Positions 1 through 8,370 of a stretch of DNA of 34,898 bases are shown here, piece by piece; the first letter of the stretch is position 1, and the number at the start of each line of letters is the position of its first letter. The position numbers and the translations under genes are program-made. Source of the DNA: Candidatus Aminicenantota bacterium (GTDB lineage: Bacteria; Acidobacteriota; Aminicenantia; UBA2199); the NCBI GenBank assembly GCA_030610885.1, contig JAUWQW010000014.1, forward strand, positions 1 through 34,898, read 5' to 3'. Below the pieces are notes generated by a model. The model was given only the letters and a program-made list of their open reading frames with translations. It searched no databases and was not told the DNA's origin.

Positions 1-1
1 A

Positions 2-1432
2 ATGCAAAAGTGGGCAGAAGATTCTTTAAAAGAGGGGCTTAGACAACTTGATAAAAGAATAGGATGGAGGACACGGGATAAATTATTTAATCTTTTAGAA
101 AATAATCTTGACATAAAAAAATATAGAATCCCTTCATGGAAAAATTTAGATATTAATGCAGAAAAGATTGTAAAAGGAATTATACTAAATGTTAATAGAA
201 ATAGAGCAATTGTAAGAATTGATAAATATACGGGAAAATTAAGTTCAAAAGATGCATTATGGACAAAAAGGAGTTTAAAAAGCATATTAAAGAGGGGGGA
301 TGTTGGCCTTTTCAGGATAAAAGAAATTAATAATAAAAAAATGGAATTAATTTTAAGCCTTGAACAGGAGCCAGATGTTCAGGGTGCTGTATTAGTAGTG
401 GATAATAAAACAGGACAGATAAAGGCAATGGTAGGTGGATATTCATTTAAAGATAGTAAATGGAATAATGCAACTCAGGCTTTAAGACAAACTGGCTCAA
501 CATTTAAACCTATCATTTATACTGCAGCACTTGAGAATGGATATACTCCTGCAACTATTATAAAAGATGAACCATTTTCCTATTTTGATAAATGGACAAA
601 TGAGATATGGGAACCTCAGAATCATGACGGGCATTTTAAGGGATTAATAACATTTAGACGTGCTCTTGAGCAGTCAAGAAATGTTGTGACAGCAAAAATT
701 GTTGAACAAATAGGACCTCAGAGGGTGGTTGAATATGCAAGGAAATTTGGAGTTACTTCAAAATTAAAACCTTTCATGGCAATTTCTCTTGGAGTTTTTG
801 AAGTAACATTAAAGGAAATGGTTGCAGCTTATACTGTTTTTCCTAATTATGGTGTTAGAGTTAATCCTTATTATATAACAGAGATAAGAGATCAAAATAG
901 TAATATTATTGATGAGAATTATCCGGAAAGGAAGCAGGTGGTTGATAAAAATATAGCATTTATTATGAATTACATGTTACAGGGTGTTGTAAAGTATGGA
1001 ACAGGATGGAGGGCTCGATATTTGGAAGCTCCAATAGGTGGTAAAACAGGAACCACAGATGATTATACAAATGCCTGGTTTATTGGTTTCTCATCATCAG
1101 TGACAGTAGGAGTATGGATTGGGTTTGATATTACAAAAAGCCTGGGTAATGATGAGACAGGTTCAAGAGCCGCTGCTCCGGTTTTTGTGAGTTTTATGGA
1201 GAAATATTTGAATAAGTATAAAGAACCTCAGCAATTCAGAAAACCTTCAGGTATAATAATGGTTGATATTGATAAAATAACTGGTAAATTATTAATCGCA
1301 GATTGTATATACCCTTTTAAGGATGCTTTTGTGACTGGAACAGAGCCACTTGAATTCTGTACAGAGGAAGAACACGCGAAATTTATAGATTATTATGATA
1401 CAGAAGAAGATACAATTGATGAAGAAGATTAA
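2..1432 (+). CDS. Class A penicillin-binding protein (PBP1A-like), C-terminal part, truncated by window edge
   Basis: This is the transpeptidase part of a bifunctional peptidoglycan synthase that cross-links the cell wall in the periplasm. An OB-like insert (about residues 55-120) precedes the transpeptidase domain. The catalytic triad motifs are visible: STFK with the nucleophile at about S166, SRN near residue 224, and KTGT at about 348-351. The N-terminal membrane anchor and glycosyltransferase domain are missing because the window starts inside the gene, so the first ATG is probably internal. The acidic C-terminal tail is rich in Glu and Asp. A strong hairpin follows the stop codon, so the gene ends its transcription unit. 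Family assignment is firm; the choice among PBP1a, ponA or mrcA is not. Confidence 0.93.
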   Translation: MQKWAEDSLKEGLRQLDKRIGWRTRDKLFNLLENNLDIKKYRIPSWKNLDINAEKIVKGIILNVNRNRAIVRIDKYTGKLSSKDALWTKRSLKSILKRGDVGLFRIKEINNKKMELILSLEQEPDVQGAVLVVDNKTGQIKAMVGGYSFKDSKWNNATQALRQTGSTFKPIIYTAALENGYTPATIIKDEPFSYFDKWTNEIWEPQNHDGHFKGLITFRRALEQSRNVVTAKIVEQIGPQRVVEYARKFGVTSKLKPFMAISLGVFEVTLKEMVAAYTVFPNYGVRVNPYYITEIRDQNSNIIDENYPERKQVVDKNIAFIMNYMLQGVVKYGTGWRARYLEAPIGGKTGTTDDYTNAWFIGFSSSVTVGVWIGFDITKSLGNDETGSRAAAPVFVSFMEKYLNKYKEPQQFRKPSGIIMVDIDKITGKLLIADCIYPFKDAFVTGTEPLEFCTEEEHAKFIDYYDTEEDTIDEED

Positions 1433-1441
1433 TTTTTATTA

Positions 1442-1477
1442 AAAAAAGCAGGATTATTAATCCTGCTTTTTTTTTAA
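1442..1477 (+). terminator. Rho-independent terminator after the PBP gene
   Basis: AGCAGGATTA pairs with TAATCCTGCT (stem about 1448-1468), followed by a run of T. The stem is flanked by A-rich sequence on the left, so it may work in both directions and also end the convergent minus-strand gene at 1502-1969. Confidence 0.9.
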
Positions 1478-1501
1478 TTATATAAAAATGGGCTGCCTGT
1501 T

Positions 1502-1969
1502 CTAATTATCCACTTGCTTTATTTCTTTTTTTTCAACCTTTTCGCCGATTTTTTTTTCTTCTTTTATTTTCTCTTTCTTTTTTATAAGGAAATATGCCAT
1601 ATAAAAATTATCCGGCCTTGTAAGTTTTATTCTGAAATATTCATATCCTCTTAACATTTCTCTTTTTAATCTGTATCTGAATTTTTTGTATTTACCTTTA
1701 TATGGTTTGATAATTGCCATCTCTTCAAATAAAAGCTCTTTCTTTTTATTAAGTATTATAAAATACGGAATTTCATCTTTTTTTGTAAATTTAACTCTAT
1801 ATATTCCCCTGTTATAATCTTTTTTAGCATGAACAAAAACTTTTGGGAAATAAACTCTTCCCAGGTTAATTTCTTCATTCTTGATATTCTGAGTATTTTT
1901 GTCATTCTGGGCATAAAAAATACATGATATGAGTAATATAAAAATAATTGATATAATTATCTTTTTCAT
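1502..1969 (-). CDS. Small secreted Lys-rich protein of unknown function
   Basis: A 155-aa protein with a clear N-terminal signal peptide: MKK, then about 15 hydrophobic residues, ending near FYAQN. The mature part is strongly basic, with many aromatic residues in its middle and a highly charged Lys/Glu C-terminal tail. I do not recognise a family. The start is supported by an AAGGAGA Shine-Dalgarno just upstream on the minus strand. It is transcribed convergently with the PBP gene and alone. Export to the periplasm or envelope is inferred from the signal peptide only. Confidence 0.7.
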   Translation of the reverse strand: MKKIIISIIFILLISCIFYAQNDKNTQNIKNEEINLGRVYFPKVFVHAKKDYNRGIYRVKFTKKDEIPYFIILNKKKELLFEEMAIIKPYKGKYKKFRYRLKREMLRGYEYFRIKLTRPDNFYMAYFLIKKKEKIKEEKKIGEKVEKKEIKQVDN

Positions 1970-2182
1970 CTTATTCTCCTTTTTTATTTCTTTTTGTCAA
2001 GTTTTGCACCCACCATTTTATTCTGTTTAAATTATAGGTCATAATATTTTTAAAAGTCAAGAGAAAAATACTTTTTAATTTTATATAATAATTATATACA
2101 GAAAAATATTTTACAATTTTATTAATGTCGGTTACAATATTTCTGTCTTAATTTTTTAAAAATAGGTATGAATGGAGGAAAA
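1970..2182. other. AT-rich divergent intergenic region
   Basis: About 200 bp between two divergent genes. It must hold both promoters, but I see no convincing -35/-10 pair or repeat. It holds the minus-strand ribosome binding site (near 1975-1985) and, at its right edge, a GGAGG at 2174-2178 that sets the start of the MscS gene. Confidence 0.5.
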
Positions 2183-3274
2183 ATGCAAGAAATATTGAAT
2201 TATCAAATTCTTAAAATTTCAGCTCACAGGTATTTTATTGGTTTAGGGATAATAATTTTATCAATTATTATTAAAATAATTTTTGATAAGATCATATCTA
2301 AAGGGCTAAAGAAATGGGCTAATAAAACTAAATTTATATATGATGATATATTAATTGAAGCATTAATCCCGCCATTTAGGCTTATGATCGTAATAGCTGG
2401 GATATATTTTGCTACAACATATATACTTTTAGGGAAAATAAGGCTTATTCCTCCAATTGTTGGGAAGATTATGACTGCTATTATTTTGACAATTATACTA
2501 TGGTCAGTTTACAGGTTAACTGAAATAGTAACTGAAATTATGAAGAACATTTTTGATAAATCAGATAAAATTCTTTCAAAACAATTCATCCCGATAATTA
2601 GAACAAGTTTGAGAATAATTGTTCTGATAATAGGTGGAATAATGATTGTTCAGAATCTTGGAATAAATGTTAGTAGTCTTATTGCAGCTGGAGGAATTGG
2701 GGGTATTGCTATTGCTCTGGCAGCTCAGGATTCTTTAGCAAATATATTTGGAACTTTTGTTATGTTTTCAGATAAACCTTTTAAAATTGGGGATTATATT
2801 GAATTTAAAAATGTTTCTGGAGTTGTGGAGTCTATTGGATTAAGGTCAACAAAAATAAGAACTTTTGACAAATCACTTATTTCAGTTCCGAATAAACTTA
2901 TAACATCTGAAATGGTTCAGAATTGGTCTGCAAGACCCAAGAGGAGAATAAAACTCAATATTGGATTAACATACAATTCAGCCTCAGCAAAAATAAAAGA
3001 ATTAATAAAAAATATAAAGGATTACATAAAGAGTAGTAATGATTTTGATAAGGAAGATTTTGTTGTGAATTTTACAGAATTTAAAGACTCATCTCTCTCT
3101 ATCTTTATTAATTGTTTTGCTGCAACAACCAATTACAATGAGTATTTAAGGATTTTAGAGGATTTTAATATTGCTTTAATGAAGATGGTAGAGGATTTAG
3201 AGTTGGAATTTGCATTTCCAACACAGAGTATTTATCTTGAAAAAGGAGAAATAAAAGAGGTAAAAGAGAAATAG
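2183..3274 (+). CDS. Mechanosensitive ion channel of the MscS family
   Basis: An inner-membrane channel that releases solutes under hypo-osmotic stress. The N-terminal half has about four hydrophobic segments. The pore-lining helix is recognisable as a Gly/Ala-rich stretch (LIAAGGIGGIAIALAAQDSL), followed by the beta domain motif (GTFVMFSDKPFKIGDYIEF) and a C-terminal alpha/beta domain. An in-frame ATG exists at 2168, but GGAGG sits five bases before the ATG at 2183, so I use 2183 (363 aa). The next gene begins 2 bp after the stop codon, indicating co-transcription. Confidence 0.93.
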   Translation: MQEILNYQILKISAHRYFIGLGIIILSIIIKIIFDKIISKGLKKWANKTKFIYDDILIEALIPPFRLMIVIAGIYFATTYILLGKIRLIPPIVGKIMTAIILTIILWSVYRLTEIVTEIMKNIFDKSDKILSKQFIPIIRTSLRIIVLIIGGIMIVQNLGINVSSLIAAGGIGGIAIALAAQDSLANIFGTFVMFSDKPFKIGDYIEFKNVSGVVESIGLRSTKIRTFDKSLISVPNKLITSEMVQNWSARPKRRIKLNIGLTYNSASAKIKELIKNIKDYIKSSNDFDKEDFVVNFTEFKDSSLSIFINCFAATTNYNEYLRILEDFNIALMKMVEDLELEFAFPTQSIYLEKGEIKEVKEK

Positions 3275-3276
3275 AA

Positions 3277-3501
3277 ATGGAAAATTATTTAAAAGAATTA
3301 ATAGCAATAGAAGGCATGGTTGAGGCAGAGATTATTAAGTCAAAACTTGAGAGTTTTTCAATACCATGTATGCTTAAATTTGAGGCAATTGGCAGGGTTC
3401 TGGGCATTACTACAAATGGACTTGGAAAGGTTCAGGTTATGGTACCTTCAGAATATTATGAAAAAGCAAAAGAGATCATAAAAATAGAGAAACAAGAATA
3501 A
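3277..3501 (+). CDS. DUF2007-like small protein
   Basis: A 74-aa protein resembling the DUF2007 family (putative signal-transducing, PII-like ferredoxin-type fold). It has the usual opening idea of 'hTxxxxEAxxIKxxLExxxIPCML', a short middle and an ending with a Val-rich strand plus helix (VQVMVPSEYYEKAKEII). It starts 2 bp after the MscS gene and is probably translationally coupled to it. Function in this family is not established. The stop codon lies inside a 33-bp repeat shared with 12819-12851. Confidence 0.75.
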   Translation: MENYLKELIAIEGMVEAEIIKSKLESFSIPCMLKFEAIGRVLGITTNGLGKVQVMVPSEYYEKAKEIIKIEKQE

Positions 3502-3523
3502 GAATAAGGTTGTATGGAACAGG
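3491..3523. repeat. 33-bp dispersed repeat, copy 1
   Basis: 31 of 33 bases match 12819-12851 in the same orientation; the shared core ends in TGTATGGAACAGG. The copy covers the last codons and stop of the DUF2007 gene. Just downstream, GGAACAGGT/ACCTGTTCC (about 3516-3535) forms a near-perfect palindrome that could act as a weak terminator. A 'CCTGACCCC' fragment near 3548 resembles the RAYT element ends at 27.3-28.2 kb. Confidence 0.65.
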
Positions 3524-3631
3524 TACACCTGTTCCGAATGAAAGCCCTGACCCCATTTTTGGAAGAAAAATAGATAGGGAAAACTTTTATAAATTCACTA
3601 CGTAAAAACTTATATTAAAAAAGGAGAAAAC

Positions 3632-5563
3632 ATGGTTAAAAAAAGATTTGCTTTAATTGTAGTTTTAGCGCTTTTTTTGTCTTTTACGAACGGATTAAGT
3701 GCGTACAAGTGTCAGAAGGAGGATATACCGTTAATTCCTATGAAGGATTTTTTCAGGAATCCCGTGAAGGTTTCGTATAATCTGTCTCCGGATGGAGAAT
3801 ATCTGGCTTTTTTACAACCCTGGAAAACCCGTCTGAATGTTTTTGTTCAGAAGATAGGCAGCAAAAAGGTGATTCGAATAACAAGTGCTGAAAAAAGGGA
3901 TATTGCAGGTTTTTTGTGGGGGAACAACAAAAGAATCGTTTACATTCAGGATTCCGGAGGAGATGAAAATTACAGGGCTTATGCTGTGAATATTGACGGA
4001 TCGAACCCTAAAGATCTGACCCCCTTTGAAAAGGTGAGAACCGGTTTTATTGATGAATTAAAGGATAATCCCGATTACATGCTGATAAGCCTCAATAAAA
4101 GAGATAAGAGAATATTTGATGTTTACAGGGTAAATATTAATACGGGTGAAATGAAGATGGTGGCAAAGAATCCCGGAAATATTCAAGGCTGGATTACAGA
4201 TCATGACGGGAAACTGCGTGTTGCAACAACCACAGATGGGGTGAATAACAGTGTTCTTTACAGGGATAAGGAATCTGATGTTTTTAGGAAAATTGTAACT
4301 GTGAATTTCAAAGAGACCCTGGCACCGTTATTTTTCACTTATGATAATAAGTTTATGTATGTTGCTTCTAACCTCGGAAGGGATAAGATAGCAATTTTCA
4401 AGTATGATATTGCCAATGGAAAGCTCATGGAAAAAATATATGAAGACCCCGATGTAGATGTTACCCGTCTCTTAAGATCCGATGATAGAAAAAAAGTATT
4501 GGGAGTTATTTTAAATAAAGAAAAACGTTATTATCATTTTTTTGATGAACAAAGGAAAAAATTACAGGAAGATTTCGAAAAACGGCTTCCCGGTCTCGAA
4601 ATTTTTATAGCTAGCACCAGCAGAGATGAATCAAAACTGCTTTTGAGAACCTACAGTGATAAAACCAGGGGTTCCTACTACTATTATGACCTTAAAACAA
4701 AGGATTTCAAACATCTTGTGGAAATAAGCCCATGGTTAAAACATGAGTTAATGTGTGATCAAAAAGCGATAAAATATAAATCGAGAGACGGTTTGACAAT
4801 TCACGGATATTTAACCCTTCCAAAGGGAAAGAAAAAGAAAAATCTGCCTGTGATCATTAATCCTCATGGTGGTCCATGGTATAGAGATAGCTGGGGTTAT
4901 AATCCTGAAATTCAGTTTCTGGCAAATCGCGGATATGCGGTGTTGCAGATGAATTTCAGAGGTTCAACAGGATATGGCAGAAATTTCTGGGAAATAAGTT
5001 TTAAAAAATGGGGAAAGGAGATGCAGAATGATATTACTGATGGAGTTAAGTGGCTGATCAAAGAAGGTATTGCTGACCCCAAACTGATTGGTATCTATGG
5101 AGGATCTTATGGCGGTTACGCAACCCTGGCAGGATTGACTTTTACTCCTGATTTGTATGCTTGTGGTGTCGATTATGTTGGAGTTGCCAACATTTTTTCA
5201 TGGCTAAAAGCATTTCCCCCGTATTGGAAACCTTTTATGGAGATGATTTATGAAATGGTGGGGGATCCTGAAAAAGATAAAGAACTGCTTAGATCGGCTT
5301 CACCTTTTTTCCATGTTGACAAAATCAAGGCTCCTCTTTTTGTTGCACAGGGAGCCAATGATCCCCGTGTTCCAAAAGCCGAATCCGATCAAATTGTAAA
5401 TGCTTTAAAGAAAAGAGAAATAGATGTTCCTTATATGATTAAAGATAATGAGGGGCATGGGTTTAGAAATGAGGAAAACCGTTTCGATTTTTACAGAGCA
5501 ATGGAAAAGTTTTTAGGAAAACATCTTGGCGGCAGAGTAGAAAAAACTGAAGCAGAAAAATAA
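3632..5563 (+). CDS. S9 family prolyl oligopeptidase / dipeptidyl aminopeptidase, exported
   Basis: A 643-aa serine peptidase expected to act on short peptides outside the cytoplasm. It has a signal peptide (first ~24 residues), an N-terminal beta-propeller (about 40-370, with WD/PD40-like repeats) and a C-terminal alpha/beta-hydrolase domain (about 390-635). The triad is intact: GGSYGG with S492, GANDPR with D577, and EGHGF with H609. The oxyanion region INPHGGPW is also present. The start follows a good AAAGGAG site. The gene stands alone and ends at a terminator. GC content looks higher than in the preceding genes. Confidence 0.93.
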   Translation: MVKKRFALIVVLALFLSFTNGLSAYKCQKEDIPLIPMKDFFRNPVKVSYNLSPDGEYLAFLQPWKTRLNVFVQKIGSKKVIRITSAEKRDIAGFLWGNNKRIVYIQDSGGDENYRAYAVNIDGSNPKDLTPFEKVRTGFIDELKDNPDYMLISLNKRDKRIFDVYRVNINTGEMKMVAKNPGNIQGWITDHDGKLRVATTTDGVNNSVLYRDKESDVFRKIVTVNFKETLAPLFFTYDNKFMYVASNLGRDKIAIFKYDIANGKLMEKIYEDPDVDVTRLLRSDDRKKVLGVILNKEKRYYHFFDEQRKKLQEDFEKRLPGLEIFIASTSRDESKLLLRTYSDKTRGSYYYYDLKTKDFKHLVEISPWLKHELMCDQKAIKYKSRDGLTIHGYLTLPKGKKKKNLPVIINPHGGPWYRDSWGYNPEIQFLANRGYAVLQMNFRGSTGYGRNFWEISFKKWGKEMQNDITDGVKWLIKEGIADPKLIGIYGGSYGGYATLAGLTFTPDLYACGVDYVGVANIFSWLKAFPPYWKPFMEMIYEMVGDPEKDKELLRSASPFFHVDKIKAPLFVAQGANDPRVPKAESDQIVNALKKREIDVPYMIKDNEGHGFRNEENRFDFYRAMEKFLGKHLGGRVEKTEAEK

Positions 5564-5582
5564 TATCAATAAGGTTAATTAA

Positions 5583-5613
5583 GGGTGCGGTAGAGATACC
5601 GTACCCTTTTTTT
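5583..5613 (+). terminator. Rho-independent terminator after the S9 peptidase
   Basis: GGGTGCGGT pairs with ACCGTACCC (one G-T pair) around a short loop, followed by a long T run. Confidence 0.88.
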
Positions 5614-5621
5614 GTTTTTTT

Positions 5622-6536
5622 ATGAAGAGATCATTATTTGTATGTGAGTTACTTTTATTTATCACAGCTTTGATCTGGGGCTTGTCTTTTGTTGCTCAAC
5701 GTAAGGGGATGGAATTTGTTGGTCCGTTTATCTTTAATGGTATTAGATTTGCTCTTGGCAGTCTCTCTTTACTACCGTTATTATTTTTTTATAAAAGAAA
5801 AAAAAACAGAGAATTAAATAATCACAAACCCGGGATTTCATTATTACGTGGTAGTTTTTATGCAGGTATTGTCCTTTTTATTGGAGCAACTCTTCAACAG
5901 ATCGGGATCATAAATACTACTGCCGGAAATGCAGGGTTCATCACAAGTTTATATGTGGTTTTTACCCCATTAATTGGATTATTTTATAAACATAGACCCT
6001 CGAAACAAGTTTGGGCAGGAGTGATTCTTGCAACTACAGGACTATACTTTTTAAGTGTTTCAGGAAGTTTTACGGTTTCTTCAGGTGATATTCTTGTTTT
6101 ATTAAGTGCGATCTTTTTTGCTGTACACGTTTTACTTATAGCTTGGATTTCGCCGAAATTCAATGTTATTAAAATATCAATAATTCAATTTTCCATTACT
6201 TCGATATTAAGCCTGATCATTGCAATTTTTACTGAGGAAATAATATGGGAAAATATTAAATCTGCAGCAATCCCCATTTTATACGGAGGAATAATGGCTG
6301 TTGGAGTTGCATACACCCTGCAGGTTATTGCTCAGCAAAAAGCTAAGCCATCACATACTGCTATAATCCTTAGTTTCGAAGCTTTGTTTGCTGCTATCGG
6401 AGGTTGGCTTATTCTTAACGAGCTTTTTACTTCACGTGAAGTTGTCGGCTGCATTCTAATGCTTTCAGGAATAATTACAGCACAACTAAAATTAAAGATA
6501 AGAAATGTGATCTTTTTTAGGAGGGCTAAAAAATAA
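5622..6536 (+). CDS. EamA/DMT-family transporter
   Basis: A 304-aa inner-membrane protein with ten predicted hydrophobic helices in two homologous EamA halves. Hallmarks are ALIWGLSFVAQRKG at the N-terminus and the end-of-repeat stretch LSFEALFAAIGGWLILNE. DMT transporters export amino acids or other metabolites; the substrate cannot be read from sequence. The start lies only about 8 bp after the T tract of the previous terminator and lacks an obvious Shine-Dalgarno, which is odd. Either a downstream start is used, or the message starts within or reads through the terminator. Confidence 0.88.
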   Translation: MKRSLFVCELLLFITALIWGLSFVAQRKGMEFVGPFIFNGIRFALGSLSLLPLLFFYKRKKNRELNNHKPGISLLRGSFYAGIVLFIGATLQQIGIINTTAGNAGFITSLYVVFTPLIGLFYKHRPSKQVWAGVILATTGLYFLSVSGSFTVSSGDILVLLSAIFFAVHVLLIAWISPKFNVIKISIIQFSITSILSLIIAIFTEEIIWENIKSAAIPILYGGIMAVGVAYTLQVIAQQKAKPSHTAIILSFEALFAAIGGWLILNELFTSREVVGCILMLSGIITAQLKLKIRNVIFFRRAKK

Positions 6537-6544
6537 AAGAAGGC

Positions 6545-6661
6545 AAGTAATTTATTTTTTATATAGAAAGAACATGTTTTTTGTAAAATTTACAAAACTT
6601 TCTTGACATCAGTAGTTTTTTATATCAATATAATAATATACATAACAATATAAAAAAAGTT
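6545..6661 (+). promoter_or_regulatory. Recurrent promoter/operator module, copy 1
   Basis: First of three near-identical ~110-bp modules (also 8225-8343 and 26259-26367). It holds a perfect 19-bp palindrome TTTTGTAAAATTTACAAAA at 6579-6597. Five bases later comes TTGACA (6603-6608), and TATAAT follows at 6629-6634. The 20-bp spacing is long, so the true -10 may be a nearby variant. The palindrome is placed for a regulator binding just upstream of RNA polymerase. It drives the AlbA_2 gene at 6733. Confidence 0.8.
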
Positions 6662-6732
6662 GTGTGTATAGCAGATATTCATTTAAAGAATATGTGGTTA
6701 ATAGATGGATAAAAAAATAAATAGGGAGTTTT

Positions 6733-7371
6733 ATGGATCCAATTGATGAGAAAAATTTACCCAGGGAATTATTAGAACGCCTTAGGCACGGCAGGGAGGA
6801 AACTTCCCTCGAGTATAAAGGGGACGTTCCATGGAGTGACCGCAAGAAGATGCTTGAGATACTCAAAACAATTTTTGCTTTGTCAAATGAGCAAGGTGGA
6901 GGAACTATCATTATTGGAGTTAAGGATAATGGAGAGAGGATTGGATTATCTGAAGAGAATTTTTCAACATATTCCCACGACGACATCAACCGAAAATTAA
7001 AAGGAAAAGCAAATCAGAATATTCACTGTAAAGTGACTAAACATAAAGTTCGAATGGAAGGTAAAGATACTGAAAAAAATTTTGTGTTTATAGAAATTGC
7101 AGAAAGTAAGGAATTTCCTTTGGTTTACACTAGCGGTCCCCTAAAATTTAATCCAAGTGTAAAATCGTATGGCGAAAATATCGCCTTACGCGCTTCTGCA
7201 CTATATATAAGGAATCAGAACGAAAACGGTAATAAGGAAATAGAAACCACAGAAGAATGGCATAACCTAATAGAAAGGACTTTTGCAAAGTACGAACGAG
7301 AAACGCTTCGTCGCTATTCTACAATACGAGGCGAGAAACGCAACCCTTTTGATGAAGAATTAAAAATATGA
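6733..7371 (+). CDS. AlbA_2 / Schlafen-like DNA-binding domain protein
   Basis: A 212-aa protein with the AlbA_2 (Schlafen AlbA_2, 'divergent AAA') domain over about residues 15-140. The signature glutamate strand ETSLEYKGD is at about 18-26, and the Gly-rich loop GGGTIIIGVKDNGERIGL at about 55-72. The family binds nucleic acid and occurs in transcription regulators, and is common in anti-phage loci. There is no C-terminal winged helix typical of the longer ATP-dependent regulators. It overlaps the next gene by 4 bp (ATGA), so the two form a coupled pair. Its promoter is the recurrent module. I infer a defence or toxin role from context only. Confidence 0.8.
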   Translation: MDPIDEKNLPRELLERLRHGREETSLEYKGDVPWSDRKKMLEILKTIFALSNEQGGGTIIIGVKDNGERIGLSEENFSTYSHDDINRKLKGKANQNIHCKVTKHKVRMEGKDTEKNFVFIEIAESKEFPLVYTSGPLKFNPSVKSYGENIALRASALYIRNQNENGNKEIETTEEWHNLIERTFAKYERETLRRYSTIRGEKRNPFDEELKI

Positions 7372-8111
7372 TTAACGAGATACAACAAAAAATAAAAAAA
7401 AAGGGATATTGGAGGGTCATAATCCGTCCTTCTCAAGAGTTTTATAAGAAAGATCGCTTTGAGTTATCAAAGTTGGTGGGTGTGATAGAAAAAGCCCAGG
7501 TCAGATTAAGGGGATGGCATTACCCGTATATTAATAGAGAAGGACTTTCATGTTCCTTGCAAGATAGAGTTACTAATTGGGTTAAATGTAAAGCCCGCGT
7601 TGACTATTGGGATTTTTCTTTGAGTGGGCAGTTTTCGCGCTTGCTTACTATGAGAGAAGAATACTACATTGACGAAAAAAAGGAACAGGAAATTAAATCA
7701 GATTTTGTATTTAGCAAGTATAAAGTAAAAAGAGCAAAGAGCTTTTTGGAGGTTGTTTCTACAGTATATGAACTTACGGAAATCTACCTTTTTGCCGCAA
7801 ATCTAGCACAATTGGGACAGTATACCGATGTAGACACATTTGAAATAATTATAGAGCTACATGATGTGAAGAATAGGATGCTTTTTTTTTGGGATTCTTT
7901 TCGTCGTGATCTGGTAGAGCCTTATATTTTTGACGGAACGGACAATGTAATTCGTTTTAAGGATACATATAAGAAAGACGAGCTGATTGCCAAATCTGAT
8001 TCTATTGCCATAGAAAAAGCGATTGAGATATTCAAGTACTTTAATTGGATAAATCCGAGCAAGCAAATGCTCCGCGGTGACCAGAAAAAACTACTTAAAG
8101 GAACTTGGTAA
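7368..8111 (+). CDS. Conserved protein paired with the AlbA_2 gene, unknown function
   Basis: A 247-aa soluble protein that I cannot place in a named family. It begins with a charged helix and a GYWRVIIRPSQEF segment; a WHYPYI stretch follows near residue 50, and the rest appears mostly helical and charged. The 4-bp overlap with the upstream AlbA_2 gene implies translational coupling and a shared job. There is no signal peptide or membrane segment. Downstream lies a short coding-like fragment and the second promoter module, so the pair forms a closed two-gene unit. Confidence 0.65.
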   Translation: MINEIQQKIKKKGYWRVIIRPSQEFYKKDRFELSKLVGVIEKAQVRLRGWHYPYINREGLSCSLQDRVTNWVKCKARVDYWDFSLSGQFSRLLTMREEYYIDEKKEQEIKSDFVFSKYKVKRAKSFLEVVSTVYELTEIYLFAANLAQLGQYTDVDTFEIIIELHDVKNRMLFFWDSFRRDLVEPYIFDGTDNVIRFKDTYKKDELIAKSDSIAIEKAIEIFKYFNWINPSKQMLRGDQKKLLKGTW

Positions 8112-8120
8112 TTTTGTATT

Positions 8121-8225
8121 ATGCTTTACGAAGTTTTTAATTCATTACAAGAAGCACACGGAGAGGATTATTTTACGTTGCGAGTAAGCGACTTGCCTGC
8201 TACGGTTGGAAATGAAGGGGAATAA
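8121..8225 (+). pseudogene. Short coding-like fragment (34 codons), probably truncated gene
   Basis: An ATG-initiated frame reads MLYEVFNSLQEAHGEDYF and continues with normal amino acid composition to a stop at the edge of promoter module copy 2. It has no good ribosome binding site, and the reading frame is cut where the repeated module begins. I read it as the 5' part of a gene truncated when the downstream cassette arrived. It could also be a genuine small protein. Confidence 0.35.
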
Positions 8226-8343
8226 GTAATTTATTTTTTCTATAGAAAAAACATGTTTTTTGTAAAATTTACAAAAGTTTGTTGACATTAGAAATTTTTT
8301 ATATCAATATAATATTATATACAACAATATAAAAAGGAGTTAT
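8225..8343 (+). promoter_or_regulatory. Recurrent promoter/operator module, copy 2
   Basis: The same module as at 6545-6661. The 19-bp palindrome is at 8258-8276, TTGACA at 8282-8287 and TATAAT at 8308-8313, with the same 20-bp gap, ending in AAAAAGGAG. Copies 1 and 2 also share the upstream AAGTAATTTATTTTTT, which copy 3 lacks. It drives the restriction-modification genes. Confidence 0.8.
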
Positions 8344-8370
8344 GTTTAAAAATTATAAAAAGGGAAAGAT

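Noticed and set aside
6609-6989. 126-aa minus-strand frame over the AlbA_2 start and promoter module
   Set aside because: It overlaps the conserved AlbA_2 gene and the repeated promoter, and has no family resemblance.
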